DNA of 64,000 nucleotides, taken from positions 62,001 to 126,000 of the forward strand of contig NOWV01000018.1 of the NCBI GenBank assembly GCA_003344405.1, in the 5' to 3' direction. The DNA comes from Trichoplax sp. H2 (taxonomy: Eukaryota; Placozoa; Uniplacotomia; Trichoplacea). The position numbers and the translations under genes were made by a program. Below are positions 1 to 12,594 of this stretch, one piece after another (position 1 is the stretch's first letter; every line of letters begins with the position of its first letter). The notes beneath the pieces were generated by a model that worked only from the letters and a program-made list of their open reading frames with translations, had not been told where the DNA came from and ran no database searches.

Positions 1-3000
1 TATAATTTTGAGTTTAATCCGCATCTTTATGCTCTATGTCATGAGGATATCTGAAAGTAAGCCCTAATTCTACGTATGTAGGAGTATATATGTACAATTA
101 TGGTCTTACTGTCTTTGATTTCGATAATACGTTGCATTTTTAGTTGGAAAGTAGTTAATTTCTGCTAACGAGCATAATACTTATAATCTAATTTCATGCA
201 CTCTTTTGTATATTGATTTATTTGTCACGGATACATTTCTCTCTTCTTTTGTACTGTAGTTGGTGCTCTCGGAAATGATTCATATTTTAGATGCGCAGAT
301 ATATATAATGTAGACGACTTTAATACCAAGAGTGATACGACGTAATAGGAAATGAAGTCATGTTAGTGGATTTATTTTTAAAAAATGAGTCATAGGAATA
401 AGAAAGAGGCAACAGTCGCATTCTACGAGGATCTAACGATTTTATTCTTTTAAACCAAGTAGACAATTTAATATGGAAGGATTAAGGATAGGTGTTAAGA
501 AATACAAAGGTTGTTGCCTAGTCTGTTAATAGTATTATCGTATGCGTAACCTTCGTGAAAGTAAGAAAGGATTAATTAGATATTACCCAAGTCAAAACTT
601 TATAGGGGATCATAATTATCGTGAGAGTGAATGATTCACATGTGAGTCATTACTGTACAATTGTTTATTGGAATCTTTCTAAGGTGATGATTTTAATCTC
701 AATCACTAAGAATTACAATGCGACTGTACAGTAGATAAAATAAATATGAACGATCTCGATAGGACGATACGTTCTTTTATTTAGGCTTGTAATAAAGTGA
801 TTTGTTAGCTCCAAAAGATTGGATTTTGAATTGTTCTTTTATAGCTTGAAGAACTTTTAGCTTTTGAATTCGTATTCTACCCAGTTGTCACATAGTAATC
901 GTGCCAATATGTCTGTTCGATCCTAAAGGTGGAACTGATTGGATCCAATTTATTCATCATGAAAGATATTCTACTGCACGCATACCTACAGTTTAATCGA
1001 TTTAATTTGATGACATGTACTGTATGTGTATAACTATAATTGTATTTGAGAAGTTACCACACACTCGTATTTCCAGTTTTATACTTAAAACTAGCCGAAC
1101 CAGTACACAAATATAGAAGTTTAACAATTTATGCACCATCTTCATTTCATATTGTAGTCAGTCCAAGCTTTACAATATACAGTAACGTATATTCTACGAC
1201 GATATAAATCGCCACATAATTGATACAAGCTGTAACTGAATTCTTCTGGTAAGAATGCTTTGTTGATATTACTTTAGTCATTGATTTATGAGAGTGGGCG
1301 GTTAGGGTTAGGCACCAACAGGTAAAAAAAGTTAAGGTTTCTGTAACTTATGCATCGTACCGACTGAGAAGGCCAGTTAATAAACTAAATTAATGTCCCG
1401 CATCTAATGAATTAGTTTTTATTTAATTTACTGTAAATAGATGTAATCGTAGACATCATTCTATATTCGTATAACAAAATCTGTTCTACTAACTCTACTC
1501 AGCGTATAGATCACCTAGAGAATTTTATACGGTAATAATCGATTTTATTACTGATTCTTTAACGATTGAAATTCGATAGAGATACTCTATAATGGTATAA
1601 AAAGTTCTACGGATAAGAAAAAACTTCTTACAACAGTAGATCTTAGAAAAGAATGAATAAGAACAATCACAACAGCAAAACGTAGCTACTTAAAATAAGC
1701 TACTTAACTTATTTACAACATAAAGGTTACGAAACAAGTTCACTCATATACTTAAATTATCATAAACATTACTCATAGGAGTGTATACCTAATACTGTCA
1801 ACAGCCTTTATTTGGTGTTATTTTTAAGTTATATCTAATAATTTACTTCTACATACCACGTTGATAACAATAAGTTGTACTGTGTAACAGTTTCACTATA
1901 ATTCGTGATGACTAACCTATTTCCGTGTTTATTTAGACAGGACCAACTGAGAGTTGGCGTATGGCGCAGTTTTGGAGATAGAAAGAAGAATCCTTTGAAT
2001 CGTTTGATGGATGTTTATCAATTCCCTTTATACACGTATAGGTCTTTTTGGCTATTAATATCTGTTCTAATAGTCACGCATCTATAATTACTAATAAAAA
2101 GTCAAATGCATCAGAGAGAAATGTTGGCAATAGCCTTGCTTTGCTTTCTGCTTCGTTTAGTCATGTTCCATCGAATAGTGATCATTAATTCACTGGTTGA
2201 TGCGCAGCTTGGTGTTCTACTATTGTCAACAGTAGTGATTTTAGTCATTTGATTTCCATGTCGTATTCAATTTTGGGCTACGTATTATATGAGAATATAA
2301 CATATATATATTGGCATACATGGCCGATAACATATATATTATTATACGTTTCAATTTTTAATATTTTATTGAGTATGAGGCGGAGTCTAGCGGACAATTT
2401 CAGATTAAATTCTTTCTTTTATTTCTAAATAGAAAAAAGTGGTAGTGGCGCACTTTCGATTTAATTTTACATCAAATTTATTTAGAATATACGGGTATAG
2501 TAATGGTTAGAAAAAGTGGACTATAAAACTTCATCATTTTTGAAATCAGTGACCTACAGTACCTGCGATTTCGTTTACTGAATTATTAGCAAATAAAATT
2601 GTGAAATTTGATAACTTCTGAATCAATACTATTATTGCTATAATAGTATCCGATTCTGGTTGAAATTTATGCTCTGTGCTGCGTTCATATCATGAAACAG
2701 GCTGTACTGTACTACATATACCTTTGGCAAGAACAGAAATTACTGTTGATGCTCAGGCGTTGGACTTTGCTTCAACGCTTAACAATAATACAATGTGATC
2801 AATACTACACTCAATCAATTTCAATTTTATGCTGACAAATATAGCAGCAGATGGTGATGCCAATGGTAGAATTTCGATTTTAGTCAATTGCTGGAGAAAA
2901 AATAATGCCTTGCCCTGATCTTCTTTCTATACTAAGTTATGAATGACATAAGGGCTCTCTTTTTGTCAACATCGTGACTCTAGCATGTCCCATGTTCCGT

Positions 3001-3387
3001 GTCTGTCATTGTTTTTCAATAGTATTTACAAAAGGCATACTACTAGAATAGAAGTTATTTTTCTAGTAATTTATCGTTCCAAATTAACAATAAAATCGGC
3101 TAGTGTAACTCGATTCTGCAAAAATAATTTCTTTTTCCTCTTCCTACGTATTGTAAATATACGCCCGAGGTTTGCACAACAGTCACGTTCAGTACAGTAG
3201 TAACCATATGATAATAACGCACTCTTGAAAGCGGACAGTCTAGTCCATTACGCCAACTGTCTACTGTACTGGTAGTCTAGTGCTATGTACTACAAAGAGG
3301 AGCAACTTTCAGGCTTTAAATAGTCGCTGAGTATCAGCATCCTGGATTATTATAACGTCCGCGTACAAACAGAACTACGTTTACAAG
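1..3387. other. Intergenic or unresolved, no gene recognised
   Basis: No segment on either strand could be matched to a protein family. The only open stretches are short (60-71 codons at 1905-2087 and 2985-3200) and have no family resemblance. Scattered single copies of TACTGTA or TACAGTA occur, for example near 652, 728, 1017, 1179, 1429, 2553, 2705, 3190 and 3262. A short GGTTAGGGTTAGG sequence near 1300 is only two telomere-like units. The last few hundred bases presumably hold the promoter of the oxidoreductase starting at 3388. Confidence 0.5.
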
Positions 3388-6300
3388 ATGGCAGCTAGAA
3401 TGAGTAGTCGATTGATGCGATCAGTTTTAGTTGGTGAAAAAGGATCATTAACTATCGTTAATGATACTCCATTACCATCACTTAAAACTGGCCAAATCTT
3501 AATTAAGGTAAAATATCAAGTTTTTCGATACTGATATGAAATGATCTGAGACAAGGTAAGCATACGATGTCATGTGTTGTCTTGTCATGCAATCTCCTTG
3601 GTTATGGCCAATTTACGCTAGGTAGACGAAGTTCAATATGATATCGATCATGGTTCAACAAGATATTGATCATATCATTGACAGTATGAAGATCAAATTA
3701 TTATCATAGCATTATTATATCCCTCTTGAAATAGACTCGTAGTAATGACGATCTCCCTACAGGATACGGCTGAGGCAGTAGTTTGAAAGAGTGTCGAAAT
3801 TTGGAACTAAAAAGGAATGACATTTCATCATCAGTCACCCTCATACTGGACTTTTTTTTGCATAGGTTGCAGCTTGTGGTGTCAATCGGATGGATTTATT
3901 GCAAAGATATAATAAGTATCCTGTTCCCGTTGGAGAGAGTGAAATCTTAGGTGTTGAAGGTAAAAATAACGTAAAATTGAACATTAAAATTGAGATAGAT
4001 TGATTGAGAATGAGTTAATGTTGCATGCAAAGTCGCTGCATGATTCATTTCTGTAGCACAAAGGTGACGAAAAGATAAATTCCTCATTGACTTACTCCAT
4101 TGATTTGCTTATTTAGATTAAGTTTTTACGGAGCTTGTTTGTCATTTTTTCCTCACTTGTACTATAATATGGCGTCTCCAGTAAGATATCGTGATACTTA
4201 GATAACATATAAACCATCACTGCACTGAAAGGCGAGTAGGTTGCGTGACAACCCAACGGCTTCCGTGTTGTTAGATAGGGGGTGTTATATTGTGCTGACT
4301 TCATCTTCTGTTTTATAGCTTGGCGATGTTAATTTTTTTCTTTTTCTGCTGCTAGTTAACTAATTCTAGGCCTTAGTACGAGAATTATTTTTATGACACG
4401 TATCTTTTAGTTTGAAATATTGTTCATTACAAACGCTTTGAAATGTACTTGATATTTTCAATACTAAAAAATTAAAATGAGGATATCTACGAATCCTTAA
4501 ATAGATATACATATATATTGACAAGCAGTTTATTACAGCTAATTATAATTATGGCACACTTTTATGTCTGTAGTGGCCGGTACCATTGCTGAGATGGACG
4601 AGGAGGCTTTACATCATTCCAATTTCAAGGTTGGCGATCGCGTGTGTGCATTAGTTGGAGGAGGCGGATATGCAGGTGATCCAATTGCAACGCGATTATA
4701 CTGTACTTGTCATTTATTTTGAGGAAATTCTTAATAGAATTAGAATTAATAACAGCACCTTTATTATACTGTATACATCTACAGCGAACGGTTGTGTATT
4801 AGTACTTAGTATATGTATATACATCTTTATACGTATCATTTATTTTTTGATTAAATACTTAAATAGAGTTAGAATGAATAACAACATCTTTCCTATACTG
4901 CATGCGACTGATGCAAACGATTGTACAGTAGTACCTAGTATACGCGTACATCTTGCTATCTGTATGATATTCTACATTATTCAAGTTACAGTCTTCCTCA
5001 TCGAAATTAGTGTTTGCATGCTTCTCATGAATTACAATTTCTATTTGCTACTACAAATCTTTTTAATTCTTCTTATTTCCTAAATTTCTATCATAGATTT
5101 TTGTGCGTCTCCTCATCAAACAGTGATGCCGATACCTAGATCCATGAGCTTTGTTGAAGCTTCCGCAATACGTTAGTAAAAAAATGCTAATATTAATAAA
5201 TTCTTTCTTAGGTATTGTTGTCCTTCTTAAAATTAGATAGACAACAACTTTGTTATCTTAAAATTAGATTGATAGCATTCCCTCTTTATGTACTAACATA
5301 ATTGTGTTTTCAACAGCTGAAGCTTTTTTAACTGCTTATGCTGCTATGTTCCTCAGTGCTAAATTAAAGAAAGATGAGTCTATACTTATTCATGCTGTAA
5401 GGCTAATATATTGTAACGTAAATTACAGTGTGTAATAACATAGATGTAAGCGATATCATGTAGATTGTTTTTTCAAGTAGCAATTTAGGTGCCTAATTTC
5501 GCTTTTATCTACTTATCATTAGCTTTCAATTTATATATTGTAAAGTTATTAATAGAATGTAATAATAATATCGATACATGCAAATACGACGCCTGATATT
5601 ATCTTGTTAATTAATAAAAATAAAATGCTTTTGTAGGGTGCCAGTGGTGTTGGCACTGCCGCCATACAACTCGCTAAAGAATTTGGTAACAAAGACATTT
5701 TCGTTACTGCAGGTAGAAATTAGTTCAATATTGTTCTAGTGAATTGTTAGGATTATCTTTTCTCGTGATATGAATATGGTAGTTAGTTATTTCGCTTAAC
5801 TTTATACTGTATCCAATCAGATACCATAACTTTTTAGAGGATTAAATTATCTTTCTCGTACGGACGTAGGATAACTTTTCTCGTAATATTACTTAGGCTA
5901 AAGCATAAGAATATATTTTTATTTATATAGGATCCGAGAAAAAGCTAGCAATGTGCCGAGAACTTGGTGCAACTACATTAATTAATTATAAAACACATGA
6001 CTTTGCCGAAGTTGTTAGACATACTACTAATAAAAGGGGTTTGTATTGCTTCGGAAATTATTAAACGTCAGATCATTAAGTCTAAAAATATTTAGGAGCA
6101 TCCGTTACTCACATTTTGTAGCCTGTTTGAAATGTGTAACATATAAAAGTATTTAACATCAAAATTTTATGCCCACAACATTCTCTTCATACTCATTTAA
6201 GGTGTTGATGTAGTCGTTGATTTTATTGGCGCTTCTTACTGGGAAAGGAATATTAAATCCTTAGCTTTGGATGGCCGTTTAGTTCTACTAGGCTTGGTAT

Positions 6301-6777
6301 TGCTATTGTTTACATATAGTTGTGGCATATTTTATAACTGTGATATCAAATTAAGTTAACAGTTACATGAACTGACACTTATTGGTGTTTCTTTTTTGCA
6401 AAGCTTGGAAATACTGCAACTGATGGCATCCACTGTAATACTGGCTTAATATTGGCCAAACGATTAACAATTATTGGATCAACTCTAAGGAATCGAGATA
6501 TAAATTACAAAAGCAATCTTATTCTTGATGTATGTGTATTCCAACTACTCTACTTACATTGATTATGGTAGATATACGTGTAATGACTGTATTGAACCAG
6601 ATATTAAAGTTTTTATTTCAAATTTTTTGACAGTTCACACGTAGTACAGTGGATGGCTTTCAAAAAGGCAGATTAAAGCCAGTTCTAGATAGCACTTATA
6701 CAATTGAAGAGGTGGAAGCTGCTCATGACCGGATGCTGCGAAATCTGAACAGTGGAAAAATTGTACTTACTATGTAG
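3388..6777 (+). CDS. TP53I3: TP53I3 (PIG3)-like NADPH:quinone oxidoreductase
   Basis: Zinc-free medium-chain dehydrogenase/reductase predicted to reduce quinones with NADPH; closest in motif order to animal TP53I3 (PIG3). Ten exons: 3388-3507, 3866-3959, 4574-4675, 5097-5171, 5317-5396, 5637-5712, 5931-6038, 6202-6296, 6404-6529, 6634-6777. All junctions are GT-AG and in phase, giving 339 residues, close to the roughly 330 usual for the family. The N-terminal GroES-like fold carries [15 protein letters not shown] and the [14 protein letters not shown] loop. The Rossmann NADPH motif [12 protein letters not shown] lies at about residues 158-169, followed by the family-typical GASYWERN and [12 protein letters not shown] segments. 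It ends GKIVLTM-stop. The first ATG (3388) fits the family start; MSSRLM a few codons later is an alternative. The partner gene downstream is convergent (FAM81). A 142-codon open frame at 4655-5083 starts inside exon 3, in another frame, and runs through intron 3; it is not a gene. Confidence 0.93.
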
Positions 6778-8344
6778 CATAGATTACTTCATGAAAATTT
6801 ATGGTTGAGAGTAGAAATTAAAGTAGAGCATATTCTCTATTTCTGTTGTTGAAGATGTATATATGCAGTAAAAGCTTTAACTAATATCTTGTTACAGTAT
6901 ATTCATTACTATAATTGAAGACATACATATTTTTGCATTGGACTCAGAACTTTTAAGTATTATATAGTCTGCATAATTATCGTAAGATTTGAAATGTAAA
7001 ACATAAAGTAATTACAGCTAGAGTGATGAATAGTGATGTTGACGAGATATTCCCATAGACTCTATCAACCATTCCATATCTATGTAACTAGATATTTTAA
7101 GCGATCACCTGCTCAAATATCAATTTGAAATTTTTTCCTAATCGTGCATGATAGCGGATACGATGCATTCGTAGCACCTATATATAGGCTTACGTCAGTT
7201 TTAATGCTGTACACTGGATAGCTATCAAAAAGCTATTACTATCTGTAAAAGATGTACGATTATGTATTGCTACCAATGATTAAAATAACAATTAATTTGA
7301 GTATTGTCATGATCATACTAACAAAATAAAATCTGAAAATTTTGCTTTAGTATTTAATGTAGTAAGCTTATGCAAGGGTTATAAACTGAGTGTACTTTAA
7401 CTGTAACGTATTTTGTCGTCGAACTTGAGCAAAGAATTTAAGTGATATACGATATACTGTATGTCTTAAGGCGTTAAATTGTAAAGTATTGTATGTTCAA
7501 TTTCTAGTTATATGCTTCGTGAAAAAACTGACAATACAGTAGTTATTATATTGGTACCAATTGGACATACCGATATTCTAAATTTGCTGTCTCACAATTT
7601 GCTAAAATACCATACTTTTATTATAGTAGTTAGATTGAAATTTTTGTAAGTAGGTCGTTTTTAATTTGTAAATGAATGAATGCAATAACATTAAACAGTA
7701 CAGCATAGTAATTGGCTTACGATAATGTTGATTCTAATATCTTTAATTACGAAATAATTATCTATCTGATGAGTGTGAATTAACGTCGATTATCTTAGTT
7801 TAGTAAGTATACATATTTACAATAGTAATAACAAGCTTGTTTCATTATGATTTTTCTCTTCGTGTTAACTGTCATTGGGAATTATTTCGATAAAATTTCA
7901 CAGAGTACAAAACATGAACTAGTTCTATGATCTCTTTATCGTTATTTTCCTAGCATGACTAATAGCTGCAGTGATTATATCTTTAACATGACCATACCAT
8001 AAAATTGTAACGATTTCGACCAATTATTAGTTTTAGCTAATGATTGAAATTAGAGATTAAAATCAACGTTAATTCAGTTAGGGAGCATCAAATCAGCATA
8101 GCTTGCGCTCGATATCTCTTATTCATATCAACATGTGTATTAAGCATATATTTATAGTATATAACATGCCCATATAGTGTATGTCTATATATCGGCAGTG
8201 TTTCAATATTTTATTATAAAACTAGATGAAAAATTCACTATTTCATTGATTGAAATATGTTTACTATTGAACTATGACCTATTTACCATGTCAATTCGCT
8301 TCACCAGTTACGGTGTGGTCTAAATTTTGGACATTGAAAATTTT
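6778..8344. other. Convergent 3' region between TP53I3-like gene and FAM81
   Basis: No coding segment is recognisable. The stretch presumably holds the 3' untranslated regions of the two convergent genes. It is AT-rich with several possible AATAAA signals on both strands, none of which can be assigned with certainty. Confidence 0.5.
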
Positions 8345-9700
8345 TTAAGTTAATATTAATCCTTTCACTGTATGTAATCGTAACTCTTCAATCTTATGTA
8401 ACAGATCTCCTTCAAGTATTTTTTGCTTGGTTTCTAACATTGTACGCATTGTAGCTAAGTTATCATGAGTTGCATCGAATCCTTCTCTACATTCTTGGCG
8501 AAACTTATCTATTAATGTGTTTTGCTCTTTTTTGAAATGTTGAACTTGTTGCTGGGCAAATTGAGTTTGCTGTTCTTGTAATTGCTTTATTAATTGTTTA
8601 ACTTCTTTTTCTAATCCTTTAGCTATTTGAACCATCTGATGTTCTAATTCGTTTTGTCGTAATTCTGATCGGTTGGAGATGACTTCAGCTTGGCGAATAA
8701 ATTCCATAACTTGATTAGCTTCTGTTGTCATCCAACGCTTAATGTGATCAGTTTGATCTTTAGCTTCTTGCCTTATAACAGTATATTTTTCTTCCCATTG
8801 GGTGTCTAAATGTTTCAGAGTATCGTCTAAGGAATCTTTCTCGCCTAGCTGTTGGGATAGCTGTTGAATAGTGGTCTTTTTCTCTGTTAAGTTTTGGCGG
8901 CAAACATTCATTTCATCTTCTAACTTAGTTAGTCGCTGATTTACATGATTTTGATTTGTTGATTGATTCTGTCTTATCGCATCAATTTGTCTACCTTGAT
9001 TTTCTAATTCATCTTTCAAACGCCTAACTTGACTTTGTAATTCTTCTCTTTGGTCGTGTCCATTGTGAACTTTAGTTCCAATGATATCTAGTTCTTCTTT
9101 AATTTGCTGATGACTACGTATGAGATTATCAACTCTAAATGTATCTTTTTGGGTATTTAATTGTAAATTACTTATTTTATGTTGTTGTGTTCGAACAAAA
9201 TTATTATAATGTTTGACTAAAGGCTCTATAGTATTGCTTAAGCGTTTGACAATAGTAGCAATGGCTTGAATGAAATCTTTTAACCACGTTCTAGCAGATT
9301 TGCTATTCTGGTGAGTAGCTTGTATAAGATTTAGCTGATTGACGAGATCTTCTTGAACATCAAGGGCAAAATCAATTAGTTCTGATGTTGTTTTTTCATG
9401 TTCTTCTATACGACTATCTAGTGATATTACTGGATTATGATTATAATTATTTGGTAAACTCTGCGATACTAGTGCATCGGCGTTATTAGCAAATACTGGT
9501 GGTAATCGATTAGAAGTCGATGCATATAACCGATTTTGTTTATGGCTATTGTTTGCTTTTAGTAGTGATTGTTTCTGTAACAATCGTGCGAATCTATCTC
9601 GTTTTTGTTGGCCATGATTATCTTTTAGCTCTGTGAAGGCCATACTTTGATCAGTAGGTAAGCTTGAATTTTTGAAATCTTCGTTTATCAATTCTATCAT
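8345..9700 (-). CDS. FAM81: FAM81-family coiled-coil protein, single exon
   Basis: Recognised from two conserved regions of the FAM81A/B family: near the N-terminus, EHEKTTSELIDFALDVQEDL followed by a block containing FIQAIATIVKRLS, and at the C-terminus GFDATHDNLATMRTMLETKQ with KIEELRL. The region between is almost entirely heptad-rich, polar, Gln/Glu/Lys-rich coiled coil. Vertebrate FAM81 proteins are poorly characterised (FAM81A has been linked to synaptic condensates); no enzymatic domain is expected. The frame stays open up to 9775, but the first 25 codons of that longer version are hydrophobic and unlike the family, so I prefer the ATG at 9700 (MIELINEDFK), giving 451 residues. A later Met (MAFTELKDN) is also possible. 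The coding region is uninterrupted although neighbouring genes have an intron every 100-200 bp, which is unusual here. A 5' non-coding exon cannot be excluded. Confidence 0.85.
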   Translation of the reverse strand: MIELINEDFKNSSLPTDQSMAFTELKDNHGQQKRDRFARLLQKQSLLKANNSHKQNRLYASTSNRLPPVFANNADALVSQSLPNNYNHNPVISLDSRIEEHEKTTSELIDFALDVQEDLVNQLNLIQATHQNSKSARTWLKDFIQAIATIVKRLSNTIEPLVKHYNNFVRTQQHKISNLQLNTQKDTFRVDNLIRSHQQIKEELDIIGTKVHNGHDQREELQSQVRRLKDELENQGRQIDAIRQNQSTNQNHVNQRLTKLEDEMNVCRQNLTEKKTTIQQLSQQLGEKDSLDDTLKHLDTQWEEKYTVIRQEAKDQTDHIKRWMTTEANQVMEFIRQAEVISNRSELRQNELEHQMVQIAKGLEKEVKQLIKQLQEQQTQFAQQQVQHFKKEQNTLIDKFRQECREGFDATHDNLATMRTMLETKQKILEGDLLHKIEELRLHTVKGLILT

Positions 9701-10944
9701 GAATATAAAAGTGATTGGGAATAGTAAGTAACTCTGTTGTTCTACATTTAAGCAATAATAATGGATATAAATCAAAAAAATTCAAATAATAAAGTAAAAA
9801 ATAGATAAGAATTAAATATTACAGCTATTCTATTACTATATAAGTAATCTTTTGTAGTAATTAATGTTATCAAACAAATAAGATGTGCTTCGATCCGCTA
9901 CATTTATCAGATTAAATTGATTTCATGAAGCATGGCATTAAAAATGACAGCCTAGAGTAGATAAAAATATGGCGGTCTTGAGTTTCTTACTATTGATCGA
10001 ATAAAATTGGATTAAACCATATTTAATAATAATACATTTTTCAAGACTGTCGAACGGTAGTTTATTGCTAGGTAACATTTTGATAAATCATTACCTTAAG
10101 GCTTGCATTAATTATGGTTTTATTAAATGAAAAATGAGCGATGATTGTAGATTTTTAGCAGCATTTGAATAAAATAATTACCGTTGTGATTTCATTTGAT
10201 CGTGTAGTATTTCTTATTCGATTGTAAGTCCAGCAATTTTGATTGTGGTCAATGTAGGATATATGCTTATATTAATTTTTTTAGGGGTAGTTTTTTACTA
10301 TCAAATTACGATTTGGACACTTGAATATACTATTTAGGCAAAATTGCATTGCAAGAAAAGTCGAAATAGTCCAGTGAGATTGATGGATCATGAAGCCTAC
10401 TACAGTAGCATTAGACTCAATAATGATAATAAATGGCAAGGTTGTTTAGATTAAGCCTATCAACTGGAAGTTGTAAACTATCCCGGCATGAATTTTTACT
10501 GTATCATGATATGACTCAAGAGGCGTATCAGTAATACGTAATAAAGTAGCTGTCGATCAACTTCTATGTATATATAGTGTATATGCCACCTACAGATTTG
10601 GCACAAGTGGATTCTATGAAGTGAATGTACAGTGAGATTTTGGATAAATCAGTCGCCAGTGTTACTATGGCAACAAGGCCTCTACTACTTTTTACGGACG
10701 CTGTATCGTATTTGTTATGTATATCACTATCTAGAGTTAATGTAAGACTTACTACTGTATTAAAAGCATTTGAAGATTAGCTCTACTCTCAATTAGCATC
10801 TATTATAATAGTAAATATATCGCATTAGGCACACGATTGAATAAATAACATCAGACCGGCTAAATTTCCTAGATGCAAGTATGGCTACTAGAAAAAGAGC
10901 GAGTTAATTTCTGTGATCTATTCGGCACCCCTGGTGTAGTGTGC

Positions 10945-11035
10945 GTACAGTACAGTACCACTAACCCTAGTACATACAGTACAGTACAGTACAGTACCAC
11001 TAACCCTAGTACTGTACATAATTTAGATAGTACTG
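10945..11035. repeat. TACAGTA array with 39-bp direct repeat
   Basis: Two copies of a 27-bp segment (10947-10973 and 10986-11012), beginning ACAGTACAGTACCACTAACC, lie in tandem with a 39-bp period. They are separated and followed by further ACAGT/TACTGTA units. This is simple-sequence expansion, not a gene. Confidence 0.8.
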
Positions 11036-11174
11036 TAGGGTCCTGTCACCCATGTGGACAAACTTATGAGCACTATACTGTACAGTGTGCAGTAGAGCCG
11101 CAATTTAGTAGTCCATTCGCAACATACTGTACTGTACTGTACGCAATCAGGTTGACCATAATTGGCAAAAGCAA

Positions 11175-11398
11175 GTCCGATAACGCCGATCACTTCTCTA
11201 GTGGCAAAACAGTAAACTGAACAGTACTATACTATACTGTATAGTAAAGCTTATACTACACTTACTATACATTCTGTGAGATATGCTGTAGTATCCTTCT
11301 ACCGTCCTAAATCGAATGACGATAATATGTTGTGAATTATTTTTCATTCACATTAAAGTAATGACTAATATTGTAAGTCTTGCATTAGTAGTCAAAGC
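11175..11398. repeat. Tandem duplication, unit A (short form)
   Basis: Begins GTCCGATAACG and ends TTGCATTAGTAGTCA. It is closely similar to the following unit (11400-11680) but about 57 bp shorter. In unit A the middle reads GAGATATGCTGTAGTATCC, with no long palindrome insert. Confidence 0.88.
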
Positions 11399-11399
11399 A

Positions 11400-11680
11400 G
11401 TCCGATAACGTCAATCACTTCTCTATCGGCAATACATTATACTGTACACTGTACAGTACTGTATAGTAAAGCTTATACTACAGTACTTACTGTACCTGCT
11501 GTACTGGAACTGTGAGATACTGTACAGTATACTGTACTGTACTGTACTGTACAGTGTACAGTAGTATCCTTCTACTGTCCGAAATCGAATGGCGATAACG
11601 TTTCACTATGTTGTGAATTATTTTTCGTTCATATTAGAGTAATGACTCATATTGTAAGCCTTGCATTAGTAGTCACAGCA
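11400..11680. repeat. Tandem duplication, unit B (carries TACTGTA expansion)
   Basis: Repeats unit A from GTCCGATAACG to TTGCATTAGTAGTCA with scattered substitutions. Between GAGATA and GTAGTATCC it holds a run of alternating ACTGT/ACAGT units (about 11518-11562) that unit A lacks. Smaller gains of the same motif occur near 11445-11465 and 11480-11510. Confidence 0.88.
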
Positions 11681-11827
11681 TTTAGCACCTGCTGCAGTAC
11701 ACTCTATGAGCATGGTATCGTCGATAGACTAAGGACCAATGACACTTTAGAGCATACTTTAGGGGTACTTAAGTACTTTAGAGTGAGTCTTTTATTCCAT
11801 TGGGGTTGAAAAATTCTCAACGACTTA

Positions 11828-12100
11828 CAGTACTGTACAGTGTACAGTACAGTACGACTGTAAAATGAGTGGACTGTAGTAAGTCGTTTACTAGCACAAG
11901 AAGGCAATAGGGGCTAGACCTGAATTTTACTATACAGTACTGTACACTGTACACTGTACACTGTACAGCATACCGTACTGTACAGTGTACAGTACTGTAC
12001 ACGTCCTTTGTGGTACAGTACTGTGCGGTGTGAAATGAGCCAATGAACCTTAAGCAAATGGGGACCCACAATTTGAAATGCAGTCCAATACGGTACTGTA
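11828..12100. repeat. Dense TACTGTACAGTA palindrome array
   Basis: Multiple overlapping self-complementary units (TACTGTACAGTA, GTACACTGTACAC) occur, densest at about 11933-12007. Interspersed unique sequence separates the blocks. Each unit is its own reverse complement, so the array reads the same on both strands and could fold into many small hairpins. Confidence 0.85.
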
Positions 12101-12432
12101 AGAACACGTAATTAGTACAGCTGGAAGTCCCATAGTGGACATACGTTCAGACTTCATACCGAGATTCAAAATTTTGATCGCTATTTTTTTTTCCAGTTTC
12201 TACAGCACAAATTAGAGGATGGCGCAAATCGGTAGGGGTGAAGTACAAATGAGGCTACGGGAAAAAGACGTCCTTGATCCAGCATTAACGCGACGGGAAA
12301 TCTCAGGTTGACTGACATATTGATCATTTGGATTCCACTGTAATCCAGGCCTATCTCGACGTGTGACCTCCATCCAAATATCACATTGTACTGTAGTGCC
12401 TTTTTTTTTTTTTTCCTCTTGGCTTATTTCAG

Positions 12433-12594
12433 TCAAATGAATTTAGAATTGAGGATATTGACTGCCCACCAATTCTGAATGATAATGATATGCAAATGGT
12501 GGAGACATCTTTTACGCTATCTCTCCATCAGTTTATTCCTATTTATACTACTATGGGAGATACGCCTTCAACTGATCTTCTACTTACATCTTGA
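12433..12594 (+). other. Possible orphan coding exon
   Basis: A long pyrimidine tract ending TTATTTCAG is followed by 53 open codons to a TGA. The translation starts SNEFRIEDIDCPPILNDNDM and has a balanced composition unlike the surrounding repeats. It might be the last exon of an unrecognised plus-strand gene, or chance. I could not connect it to IQGAP by splice phase or by family sequence. Confidence 0.2.

Noticed and set aside
1300-1322. Telomere-like TTAGGG sequence (GGTTAGGGTTAGG)
   Set aside because: Only two units, flanked by ordinary sequence; no array and no sign of a chromosome end.
4655-5083. 142-codon plus-strand open frame
   Set aside because: Starts inside exon 3 of the oxidoreductase in another frame and runs through the intron that follows; Ile/Tyr-rich AT translation with no family resemblance.
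10873-11220. 115-codon frame and other frames over the arrays (11817-12107, 25190-25930, 47107-47441)
   Set aside because: Made of repeated Tyr-Cys-Thr-Val and Val-Gln-Tyr strings that come directly from TACTGTACAGTA; found on both strands in several frames.
11828-12100. Resemblance of the palindrome to microRNA miR-101 (UACAGUACUGU)
   Set aside because: The match is to the simple palindrome itself and recurs in many array units; there is no single precursor-like hairpin at the array.
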